DNA from: Ilex aquifolium
Lineage: Eukaryota; Streptophyta; Magnoliopsida; Aquifoliales; Aquifoliaceae
DNA length: 64,000 bases
NCBI GenBank assembly: GCA_951799425.1
Contig: OX637392.1
Span: 55,256,093-55,320,092 of the forward strand
Direction of reading: 5' to 3'
Under the pieces are notes generated by a model. It did not search any database, had not been told where the DNA came from, and saw only the letters and a program-made list of their open reading frames with translations. Shown piece after piece: positions 51,522-62,393 of the stretch (within the stretch, counting starts at the first letter, position 1; each line of letters starts with the position of its first letter). Position numbers and translations under genes: made by a program.

Positions 51522-54500
51522 TCACAACTTACTGGGAATGAACTTGGTAGAAAGGCTTTCCACCTTGCTGCTAAGATGAGTTTCCTTCTTAAACAACTCG
51601 TGCCTTTCAGCGATAAATTTAGCAAATCGAGAACCCTTCATATCTTTATCATCATCTCCTCCCGGTAGTAACAAGGGCAAAGAGGGGCCTGGCTTGGAAG
51701 CTAATGGTGGAACCAGTTCCCATACAGATGAAAGATGTTCATCTGGTTTGTCAAGATCTTCTAGGAGTGATAGATCCTGCATGTCTGTTGAAGTAGAGGA
51801 TGAAAACTTTGATCAAATAAAGAAAGAGCGAAAAAAGAAAGAGAAAATATTATTATTGTTAAACAAGTTTGTAATACTTCTTGACCTAGAATATACAATG
51901 TAGACCCTTATATAGTAGGGTAACAAAACAATGTAAAATTCCTAAACTACCAAGAATATAAATACTCTGACATCCCCCCTCAAACTCATGATGTGGTAAC
52001 ATCAAACATCAAGAGTTTGCTAAAAAAAAAACGGAAGAGCGTGATGGTGTGAGATTTCGTAAAGAAATCTGCCAGCTGCATAGTAGAAAGAAGAAAGGGG
52101 AGAGATATCGTGCTCAACTGAAGATGGTGGCGCACAAAATGACAATTAATCTCAATATATTTTGTGCGCTCATGAAACACCGAGTTGTGGGCAATCTGAA
52201 TGGCACTGGTGTTATCACAAAACATAGGAGTAAGAGTAGACAAGGAAATGCCAAGATCAGCAAGTAGCCAACGCAACCAAACTATCTCTGCTGTTGTGAA
52301 GTCCATAGCATGATACTCAGCTTCAACAGATGATCGAGCCATACCAGTTTGTTTCTTACTTTTCCACGAAATAAGAGAATCACCAAGGAAGAGACAGAAA
52401 CCAGTAGTGGACTTGCGATCCATAAAATCACCAGCCTAGTCCGCATCAGAGCAAGCACGAAGTTTCAGAGACGATGAGGAAGAAAATAATAAACTCAACA
52501 AAACTCTAAGTATAGGCTCAACAAATTAAGGCTCAAATAGCAATGAGAGGTCCAACAGAAAACCAAAGCCCAACAAAAACCACCAGCAACAATGCCCAAC
52601 AAAACAAATCCCAACAAATAAAAGAAGAAATGTCAAACCAGAAGCGCAACAGAGAGAAACCCAAATCAACAAATCCAAAGGATTGAGGTTGCCCAACAAA
52701 AGCCACCAGCAACAATGCCCAACAAAACAAAGCCCAATAAAGAAAAGAAGAAAAGTCAAACCAACAGCTCAACAAAGAGAAGCCCAAATCAGCACCAGCC
52801 CAAATCAACAAACTCAAAGGATTGTGGTTGCCCAACAAAAATCACCTGCAACAATGCCCAAATCAAATAGTCGAAAGCCCAATAGTCCAAAATAGGTGCA
52901 AACTAAAAGTTCTATTCTCAAACTCAAAACAAGAGCCAAAGAGAATACCAGCAAAGCCAAGAGCAGAAATTAGAACCAAAAGAAGCAGCCAACGCCAAAC
53001 TATCCAAAGTTCGCCACAAATCAACTCAACAACTTTACAAATCAAATACCTATAATAAATTGAGGTTTCTTACACAACAATACAACAAAAAATGGCACTA
53101 AAAATCGAGTTCGGTACTATTCACAGCATAAACAGTAACTTCGGTACTGTTCACATCGTGTGAACAGTGATTTCAGCACTGTTCACAGAGTGAACAGTAT
53201 TTTCGGCATTGTTCACATCCCTTAGAACCACAAAAAAGTCAGCAACCCACCCATCACTAGCTCTCAAATCACAAAATCCAACACCAAGAACCTTTAGTCG
53301 CACTACTTAGGCTTGATATGAAGTAAAGAAGTCGAAGAAAATAGCAAAAAAATAAATCACCATAGATGATCTCAGCCATAATCCAAGAATATATTCTTTC
53401 TCTAACTAAATTACTGTGGTGATACAATATATTTTGGATCGAAATCATGCTCTGATACCATGAAAATTTTGATCAAATAAAGAAGAGCGAAAGGAGAAAG
53501 AGAAAATATTATTATTGCTAAACAAGTCTGTAATACTTCTTGACCTAAAATGCACAATGTAGACCCTTATATAATAGGACAACAAAACAATATAAAATGC
53601 CTAAACTACCCAGAATATAAATACTCTAACAGGAATCAGAATTCACTTAGAATCAGAATAGCTAGGCCATCAGCATATGTGTAAAAAACACCAGAAGGAA
53701 AGGGGAAACAAAGTGCAAGTGATCCATGTTTTCTACTTTCAGTAACATACTTTTCTCTATTTTTCTGTTAGGGTAAATCCCATTTTGCCCCTTGAAAGAT
53801 ACACAAATTCTCAGTTTACTCTCCGAATTATTAATTTTTCCACATTGTCCCTTCAAAGAAATAAAAACGTTGCAATATGGTCCACCGTTTTATTTTCATT
53901 TGGTCGTCCGACTGTTTTGTGATTCTTGATTAGTTGATTTGACACAAAACAGATAGCCGATCAAACGGAAATAGGACGGTGGACCACATTACAATGTTTT
54001 TATTTCTTTGAGGGATTGAGGGGACAATGTGAAAAAAATAATCATTCGAGGGGCAAACTGAGAATTTTTGTATCTTTTAGGGGCAAAATGGTATTTTCCT
54101 TTTTCTTTAATCAAGATACAACTACACTTGTTTCCATTATTGGTCACCTATGAAGCACAAACACCAGATGGGATAAGGAAAAACCATTAAGAATAATAAA
54201 TAATAACCATTGCCTGAAAACAAAGTGTAGCAAGCATACATGATTACAATTCTCCCAAGCCCTCTTCTTTAATAAATATGTGCCTTTTGGACTTTTTAAT
54301 AACATTTAGTGAAGTTTTAATATGATTGATGCTGACAAGTATACATTTTTTCGTGGTATAAGATGGTCAAATTTCCATATTTTGACAATCACATGTCAGC
54401 AAGTGTCTTAGAAGTGACTTTACAGGAAAAAAAAATGTGCAGTATCAGCAGGATGTTTATTTTTGGTCAAGGACATGGCCTGAGAAGTGTGAGACATGTC

Positions 54501-57500
54501 GTTAAAGGAGTCTCAGACACATCTACAAAGTTCAGATTTTTATTTCTCGACAGTAGAAACGGCCAAAAGAGTATCGGGCACGTGTCAAGAGTATCCAACA
54601 CCTTTCCGACATGGAAAAATCACATTCTTAGAAGTGTTTGTGCTTCTTAGTTTGTCACTAGATCAAAAACAACAAAAATGAACATCTTTTTTGGACCAAG
54701 GCCAGTTTCTTGTGATAACTAAACTACTTTTAGGCACTGATAAAGCTAAATAACCTCTTGAGAACTTGAATACAGGCTCCAGCGCTGCACAGGAAATGCT
54801 GAAGTTCAAATTTGGTATAACCGTCCCTCCACCATGCCTCGCATTGCTGTATCAACATATATCTTATTAGAAAGAAAGCTAAATCTGCTTGCCATGAAAG
54901 TCTTAGATATGTGATGAAAGTTGCAGTATCATGCAATACTATGACCCTATTGTTGCCAGTTCAATAATAAAGTTGGTACTCTGCAGCACCTACTTCATAT
55001 TGAAATAATGGGGAAAGTAAAACCACGAGTTTTGTCACTCTCCAGCAGCACCCCCCCTATATTAACTATCTGCAACCTATCATCAGTAAGGCCATCACGT
55101 TGCAGCACAATGTAGAATGGATCATATTCCAATACAGGCACGCAACAAAAAAGTAAAATTGGAACCAAATGGCAAAACCCAAAATAAAAAATTCAAGTTT
55201 CTATCTAGTCATTTTGGTGTAAATGTTTTTATTTAAAATCCCCCATTTTGTTTTTCTATAATCAGGAGATGGGCAGGCAGGCAGCATGCAGTGCACCTAG
55301 GGCTAAGTGAGTCAACTAGTTAGCTTCTTGAAGACATCATCTAGTTTAGTTAGTTGTGAGGCCTGGTGGTCAGGACTCACAAGTCACAAGGCCGGCAGAG
55401 TTCAAGTCTCGACTAAAGGTTCAACACCGTCTTCATCACAAACTCACAAACTTGCTAACTACTGTTTCCCACCTTCCTACCAACAATCAATTAGGTAGCT
55501 TCTTCTTGAGGATTATTATGGACAAAGGTGGGGATGCAGGAGTAACATTGTACAAAACGCAAACAATATTGCCCTTTGTTTCAGCAGAGTTCTGTTAGTC
55601 ATACCTTGTGACAAGACCAATCATATGACCATCTGAATTGATGACAGCCCCACCACTGCCACCAGGATGGACAGCGGCTGTTGTTTCAATAATTGCTGGA
55701 AAATATTCTTGTACATTCACTTGACTGGATTGATGGTGTAGAAGCCTCTTTGCTTTAACTACTTTAGCTACTACACCATGGCAAGCAGATGGGAGCAAGT
55801 CTGAAGTAAAAATTCAAAAGAAAACCAGAACAATCAGAAAAACATACAATTGATAGGAAATTAGTATGGCCCAAAAGAAATGACATCCTCTTTAATGGAA
55901 TGCTTGAATATCAAACGGGCACAGAATTATTCCAAACTATTTCCATAGCAGTTAAAAGTTAAAAGTCTGTCCTCCAGAAGTGTGTTGTTTAGGTATTAGC
56001 CATGCTTCGAACTTGACAAATGCATAGAGGATAAGAGTCAGTAAATTTGAAAATGGAAACCATAAAGACAGTATAGAAATTGTATGGCAGTGGACCATAA
56101 TTTATTGAATAGTTTAGGGTAAGAAAATAATACATCTTTGGAATTTTGCCACCTATATGAGAGGTTTTATGCACCTATAATGTTATAGTTCTCATTCTGC
56201 CATGGGTCTACCCTCCTCCTTTTTCCCATTGTTATTTCATAGGTATCAGGCTTGAACAACAGATGAAAATAATGAACATGACTTTTCACATTCGTACTAA
56301 ATTCTTCTCAGAATTAAAAACTAAAATTGTCAGCAAGGTAGTTGTGTTGAGATGTTGAGAAGTCTAAGTGAAACAGATCCAAGATGTAGCAATTGTGTAG
56401 AACTAATGCGAACAGAGTTCGGGTTAGCTAGAAGTTCTAACCAAAACAAAAAATTAACAATTCTGCAGTCCTAGCATATATATGCTTCAAACACAAAGAT
56501 ACATTTTCACTTCAATTTTTATAAAAAGACGGGGAATTGATTTCATCTCCACTGAATATCCAGACACACAAAAACGAGATAAAGAAGGTAAATATTTACC
56601 ACATCGTGGTCCAAATAGTCCATGCCCAATGACATATGCCTTTGATCCAGGGGAAGGGCATCTGAAGTCCATAATAATGGGACAAAGTTGATCTGGAACA
56701 AACTCAAGCTGTAGTAGCGCAATATCCAAAGGGCCTTTTGAAACATATACAACCCTAGCATTGCACCATATCCAAGGGTTGGTATGATCCAAGCGAACAC
56801 GTATGCTTCTGTGGCTTATGTTGCTCGAATTGAATTTGTATTTCCCATGCTCATTACTCACAGAGAATTCTGCAGCCTTCAGTACTGTTCGCCGCAAATC
56901 CTGATTTCTATGCTGGCCACCAAAGTTTTCATGCCCTGGAGGTACGAATTCATTGGACCAGAAGGAAACAACCTCTGATTTGTTTTCATTTCTTTCACCA
57001 TTTGCAGCTGCCTTCCTAAACCTCCATGGTTCCAGAAGGTGAGCATTTGTAAGAATCAAGCCTTGGTTGTTGAGCAAAACACCAGATGCCCATGCTCCGT
57101 TGTTGATGGTAACAAGACATATAGAAGACATGGACTTCTCAATAAATGATAGTGGAGGACAACCAGAATTAGGATGGCCGTGAGTATGATTGAAGGACCC
57201 ATCTAAGCTAAAGCCGTTGCAATGGCCTGTCTTTCCTACAGCATTCAATTTTCCCTTGTCATCACAGATTCCTTTCCATGCATTGTGAGGCTCCTCCTGC
57301 AGCAAGTCACTGCAAGCAGATGCAATGGCTTCCCATGGAATCACCAGCTGTCATCCAAAGCTACCATTTGTGTATCACGGCACTATGAGATGTAAGCTGC
57401 ATCAAGCACTTTTCAATATTCTATATGCAAGACCCTTAATTTGCCAACTGTCATCCAAAGCTACCATTTGTGTATCACGGTACTATGAGATGTAAGCTAC

Positions 57501-57697
57501 AGCAAGCACTTTTCAATATTCTATATGCAAGACCCTTAATTTGCCAACAACTTGCAAGCAATTACCTAGGTTAGGTGATTGAAGTTTGAACTCATTATCT
57601 AGCATACACAACTCAATATTGAGAAGCCTTCTTGATCTCTTGATATTCAAAGCATTTTGTCTGGGGAATTACATTTAAATAATACAAACATAAGTAC

Positions 57698-57730
<33 letters not shown>

Positions 57731-60700
57731 CATAACAAAAGCTCATTGAAAGAAAATCCAAAAGCTCACTTCTTATCACATTTTAGACATTGTGATAATC
57801 ATACATTGAATCTGTCACGGTGTAGGTATCTATCCTATCAGGCATTCTCTCATATTCATAATTAGAGATTAAGTTGTAATAGCAGCTGTGGAGATAGAGA
57901 TATCTCAGGATGTGAGTTTAAAAGGGATATTTATGAACATAATATAATGGAATAATACTTTCTGAGTGAAAAAAGCAGTTCTAATAATGATTTTCCATGA
58001 GATATGATAAAACAAGAATAATAATTGTTACAAAATATCTCTAAAATTTTCTAGAACATGTTCCTTTGTGATTTGGCTATTAGAGGGCCTATTGCCAAAG
58101 GAAAAGCCAAGCGTATTTCCTAATTACCTGAATTTCAGCACCACTAGTCCTTTGCCTCAGCGGTCTCGTCAGGATACCAATAAGTTGCGCATATTCCCCA
58201 AAAACTGGACTACCTTCCATTCCTGAGAGATTCAAAGTCAGAATGCGATCAGAATCCATGAATTGAATAATCAAGGTTAACATATCAGAAAATTGCTCTT
58301 ACCAGGAAGACATCTAATGTCAGCCGTCAACAGTGATCTATTAGCGGAACTAGGTGGGTAGCAGTTGGCAATGGATCCCATCGATAAACTGGTTCAAGCA
58401 GCAAAGATATAATTAAGGAACATCCACAGCAAACCACAAGTTCATATCAGAACGCAAAAAGAGAAGTTACAACCATACAGCAAGATCCTATTATCTATCT
58501 GATTCTGAAGTTTAAGTAGTCGCGAAAGAAACTTCTCTTTTTATGGTTCAACCAAACAAAAAATAACTTCAGAAAATGTAGACTCCTACCAGTTACATTT
58601 ACTAAGGAATGACAAAAAAAAACAGTTCACTAACAGGAGACAGTACGGAAAGAGAGGAAGTGACCCACCAAAGACAACTCGTTGAAAATTTTAAAATTCA
58701 TATTTTGACACATTTTACACTGACATAGGGACTAAAAAGAAACAATTGCAAACACTAACTAGAGATTCAACCATGGAATAAATCCAAACAATGAAGGAAC
58801 CATACCTGTTAAAGAAGTGCACAGGAGATAAGACACCAAAAGGAGAGCCTATTGTCAGAAGAAGATCTCCCCTCCTATTCAAGGATGATGTATTTAAGTT
58901 TGGCAGATCCTGAATAACAAATAGTTACAGTTACACTGTAACCATCATCAGCATGCAATTGAAGCGTGCAAAATAAAAATACAGGAAGGAAAAGCAAATC
59001 CCAGTGGCAACTACATAAAATGGTTTGCATTATCCACCATACTTAATGCTGTTGAGAGAGGTAGACAATAATGATGATACCTTATAAAGTGTTGAGGAAA
59101 CTCCAAGAAGGGCAATTCTAGCAGTTGACTTCCCCATAAGACTTGGATTGATCAACTCTCCCCCAACCTTTTGCCTCTGTCTCTGAAAGGAAGAGTGGTT
59201 AACCTGAATGATCATTTCAAAGTTCATGAAACATTAACAAAATCTTTGGTGTCAACTATTTGAAGTGTCTTTTGGAGAAGAATCTTTAGGGACCATTGCA
59301 TATATGTGTTGGTCCGGAAAACTTACCATTGGCTGTAAATTTGCAAATCTTCATGGATCCAGTTGACTTATGATTGAGCACTACTGAATATTCATAATCT
59401 GATCCTAGTTGACCTGAGACATAAACTTGGACCGTCCTATCCCATTGTTTATAGAATCCGTGTCCTTTTTCATTTGACCCAAAAAAGCCCATCTGACATC
59501 ATAATTCAAACTTGCGAACACCAAGTGCCAGCATCATGGAATTCCACTCTTACCATCCCATGGACATTAGTTGCTGTAGCCTGTAATCCATGGCCACAGC
59601 CCATAAAAGTCTAATAAGTCAATCAGTCTTGTCAGACATCATTTGTGGAAACGACTGTTATTGCTGTAAAAAGAGATTGTATCCCATACCGAATGATTAG
59701 AACCAGTCAAGGTTGGTTTATATGCTTACGGGGTCTCTCCACTCATTTCTAAATTAGTTTTGAATTGGATGCTCTAACATGGTATTAGAGTTGTGCCTTG
59801 GGTGGTTAATGGGTGAAGTCTCTTACCCATTTGAATTTCTTGCATACATGTTTGTCTGTTTGTTTGTTAGTCCCATGTGAGTGAGGGTGTAAAGAAAGCT
59901 TGTATTCCACATTGAATAATTATGACCACCCAAGGTTGAATGGTTGATTTATACGCTTAAAGGGTCTCTCCACTCATTTTTGTTGGATGCTCTAATAGTT
60001 GCAACAAGTCTCAAAGTCATCAAATAAATCAGTGGCCTTCTAAGGCCTGAGTAAACAAGCATATGTGGATAAATATCCTCTCTAAGAAAAAGGTTAGAAC
60101 AAAGCATGTTGTCTTGCTTCACTTCTCTATTCGATATGAAGTGTTGATTGTCTTCTTCAATCATTTTCCAGATTTCATGATCTTTCTCTTTGACTTCTTG
60201 TCATCCATTAAATGAAAAAGATACCAACTTAGAAGTGTAAGTTCTCCAACGTCTCATGTTGTTGACATACCTTCCAAAGGTATAGATGATCATTGGCAAT
60301 TAGTTACATGAATCAACCAATGATTTCTCTGCAATTGAAAATTCTCCATCCTTGTGCAGTAGTATCAACATACCCCTTTTCCAATCAAGTCCTGAAGGGT
60401 GGCTCCCACCTCTAAGCAAGGCGAGGAACTACCTGGGATGTATAGTGGTTTTGGACCAAAAGATACATCTGGAACTATGTAGAGAAGGTTGATGTTTTTA
60501 GATCCACGCCCATCATCACTACAGCTAAAGAACAACCCACTCATGGTAGAAGTATGACAGGAAAAGTTAGTTTCAGGTATGTTACCTAATGAGAAGAAAT
60601 ATTGATTTTCAAACTTGCTCAGGATGCATAATATTTTAGATATTTCTGCATATACTAATCCTAGAACTACTACTATTTTGTGAGGAACAAGTTTTCAAAA

Positions 60701-62269
60701 TGGATTACAATTCACAACTAGTGCAAAACTGAAAACACACACACAGACTGTAATGGTACTTTCTAGGCCGTTTCCTAGTGCTTTTACATATTACTGGGAA
60801 AAAAAAAAAAAGGCAGAGAAAGAAAGACAAAAGTTATTTTCCAGAAAAGTTCATACCTGTGTCTGAATAGCATCCATAACAGCTTGAGGACCATCACTGT
60901 ATGAAGCTAAGGACCAACCAACTTCCCAACCATGCTCCAGTGAACCAGAAGAAGCTTCAATAAGTGATTGAACAGCAATAGATGATACAGGAATATCGAC
61001 CTTCACAACATACATCACATCAATGGTATGAAAAGCTACTTAGCATATCTCAAAAGATATTTGAGCAATGAGACAGAGAAAGGAAACTAAACATAAACGC
61101 AGAATTATTGCCCGTCCAATAATAGGGTATCATAACCATCCTAACAAACTACAAGTCTACAAGCTTAATATTGGAGGTAAACATCATGGTTTGAAGAGAA
61201 ATGTGCATTGATTTATTGCTAAAGAAAGAGATACAGCCTAGACAACAACAACACCGAGTGAGAAGAAGGGCCAAAGCATAATTCCTATGCATGTTAAATA
61301 ACCAACATCACAAATGCATTAGCTAAATGTCTACCAATGTTAAAAGCTCTGAGAGTAACCAATGAGGAGCTTCCTTGTCTGACACTGCAATACCATCATC
61401 CACCCCCTTCTTTGCCTATACAAAAAAGCATACATGTATCATTTCTAAACTGCTAAACTAAGCTCATCAAACAGTCTACTAGTCTAACACGAACTTGTGA
61501 AACATTTTTACCTCTACCATTATATCAATCTGAACACCAGGGATCAATTCGGGTCTGGCCTGCTAGAAATTGGAACCAAAATTTAGATATACGTATACCA
61601 TTCATTCAAGAAGCAGAACCAAAAATTAATTAGACAATTATAGTCTTACATAAACAGCGATATTCATAATAAACAGCTCCTACCTGAGATATGTTCTCTC
61701 TGTGTTCTTGTGATAGAAACGGCTCAATAACAGATGCAACAGTCAACACCAACCCATAACCAGGTAAGGACTGTGTATCGATTGCGCCGCCAAGTTGCCT
61801 AAGTAATGGAGCATTATTAATAGAACAAGGCAGTAGCATTCCAGAAGCTGAAAGTGTTGTTTTGCCAGAGCTACAAGAACATGATAACCAATAAAACAAT
61901 CATCTGTAATGAACTACCTTAAATAATGAAAATAAATGCATGAAGAATCAAATATACTAAATAATCACATATGTTTGTTAAAATGTTGGCAAAATTAAAT
62001 CGGTGGACATACGTAAATCACTTACTGGTAATTGTGGAAGGCATGCTTTCGCATCTTGAGAGCCTTTGGATCCTGAAATTAATGGGAAAAAAAATGAAAC
62101 CCAATTCCAACAAGCAAATCAAAAGTCTAAACAAAATAGAGTTTCCATAAACTAGAAAAAAAAGCTTAAGATTATACACACAGACTCTCAAACAAACACA
62201 CAGACAGACACTATAACAAACACACACACCCACACCCCCCCCCCCCCCCCCAACACACATATATGTATA

Positions 62270-62326
<57 letters not shown>

Positions 62327-62393
62327 CAGGGCCTTGAATTCTGACCATGACGGCAAATTTGCGGGCAACATCGACGATTTCGGGAGGATCCAT
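51522..62393 (-). CDS. DEG15: DEG15 glyoxysomal/peroxisomal processing protease
   Basis: Fourteen exons: 62393-62328, 62072-62026, 61870-61684, 61559-61512, 61415-61335, 61000-60857, 59203-59081, 58909-58806, 58388-58303, 58222-58128, 57347-56600, 55800-55605, 54846-54755 and 51784-51522. They splice in one frame to 759 residues. The C-terminal half is a trypsin-like Deg protease. His430 lies in [12 protein letters not shown], Asp535 in [10 protein letters not shown] and Ser625 in HPGGSGGAV, forming the catalytic triad. The last three residues are SKL, a type 1 peroxisomal targeting signal. DEG15 (mammalian TYSND1) removes PTS2 presequences from imported enzymes such as malate dehydrogenase and thiolase. 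No PDZ domain is seen, as known for DEG15. Intron 6 contains a TRIM and exon-like ORFs; intron 13 contains a Copia element ending 16 nt before the last acceptor. Exon 4 has a tandem CAG acceptor choice. Confidence 0.96.
51801..53631 (-). mobile_element. Internally deleted Ty1/Copia retrotransposon in DEG15 intron 13
   Basis: LTRs at 51801-51972 and 53461-53631 start TGTTAGAGTATTTATATTC on the coding strand and end AAAATTTTCA. A TGGTATCAGAGC primer-binding site adjoins the 5' LTR and a GAGGGGGGA polypurine tract the 3' LTR. The only coding remnant is the RNase H end of pol (51986-52423: [20 protein letters not shown], then [10 protein letters not shown] and ADFFTKS); gag, integrase and most of reverse transcriptase are missing. 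The leader has a roughly 146-bp unit repeated (52530-52830) and palindromic TACTGTTCAC motifs shared with 44425-46296. No clear 5-bp target duplication was found. Confidence 0.9.
53632..54754 (-). other. Rest of DEG15 intron 13 beyond the Copia element
   Basis: It contains the 330-bp foldback element at 53771-54099. The remaining sequence (54100-54754) has only short ORFs and no recognisable element. Confidence 0.6.
53771..54099. mobile_element. Foldback (nearly all inverted repeat) element in DEG15 intron 13
   Basis: The arms run GGGTAAATCCCATTTTGCCC inward and the complement CAAAATGGTATTTTCC at the other end. Internal pairs include TTGCAATATGGTCCACCGT with ACGGTGGACCACATTACAA. The arms are about 140 bp each, so the RNA would form a long hairpin. 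No coding capacity. Confidence 0.8.
57348..57547. repeat. Tandem duplication, two 100-bp units, over the exon 11 acceptor
   Basis: 57348-57447 and 57448-57547 are nearly identical (CTGTCATCCAAAGCTACC to TTAATTTGCCAA), differing at only a few positions. The first unit contains the functional 3' splice site of DEG15 exon 11 (GGATGACAG|CTG), so the second unit carries a spare copy of the same acceptor sequence. Confidence 0.9.
57703..57727. repeat. CATA microsatellite
   Basis: About six CATA units in DEG15 intron 10, preceded by ACATAAGTACACATA. It is likely to be length-polymorphic. Confidence 0.85.
59325..59491 (-). pseudogene. Exon-like ORF in DEG15 intron 6, not part of the protease
   Basis: On the minus strand an open segment follows an acceptor-like ATGATGTCAG and ends at a consensus donor AATG|GTAAGT. 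It reads [20 protein letters not shown], then [20 protein letters not shown] and more. Its 167-nt length would shift the DEG15 frame if included, so it is not a DEG15 exon. I cannot identify the family. It may be a captured or decayed fragment of another gene. Confidence 0.4.
59665..59997 (+). mobile_element. TRIM (miniature LTR retrotransposon) in DEG15 intron 6
   Basis: Terminal direct repeats of about 115 and 110 bp (59665-59779, 59888-59997) share TGTAAA at the start, GGGTCTCTCCACTCATTT and TTGGATGCTCTAA at the end. Directly after the left repeat is TGGTATTAGAG, a primer-binding site for initiator tRNA-Met. A purine tract GAGTGAGGG precedes the right repeat. Flanks ATTGC and GTTGC match at 4 of 5 positions. 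There is no coding capacity between the LTRs. Confidence 0.8.
60366..60544 (-). pseudogene. Second exon-like ORF in DEG15 intron 6
   Basis: Minus-strand ATG at 60544 opens 58 codons ([20 protein letters not shown], later [20 protein letters not shown]) and ends at GGG|GTATGT, a good donor. A plausible acceptor TTTTCAATTGCAG follows at about 60332. The next frames soon meet stops. It looks coding but I cannot name the family. It may belong with 59325-59491 as one decayed gene. Confidence 0.35.
62235..62322. repeat. C run and GA microsatellite in DEG15 intron 1
   Basis: A 17-base C run (62235-62251) is followed by a GA repeat from about 62274 to 62322, which ends at the donor side of exon 1 (donor GTATGT at 62327-62322). 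On the coding strand the intron therefore begins with a CT tract. Confidence 0.85.

Noticed and set aside
54730-54936. ORF reading [17 protein letters not shown]
   Set aside because: A shifted frame of DEG15 exon 13; the protease frame ([15 protein letters not shown]) fits both neighbouring exons.
55010-55140. Open minus-strand frame of about 45 codons in DEG15 intron 12
   Set aside because: It has no family match, and exon 12 splices directly to exon 13 in frame without it.
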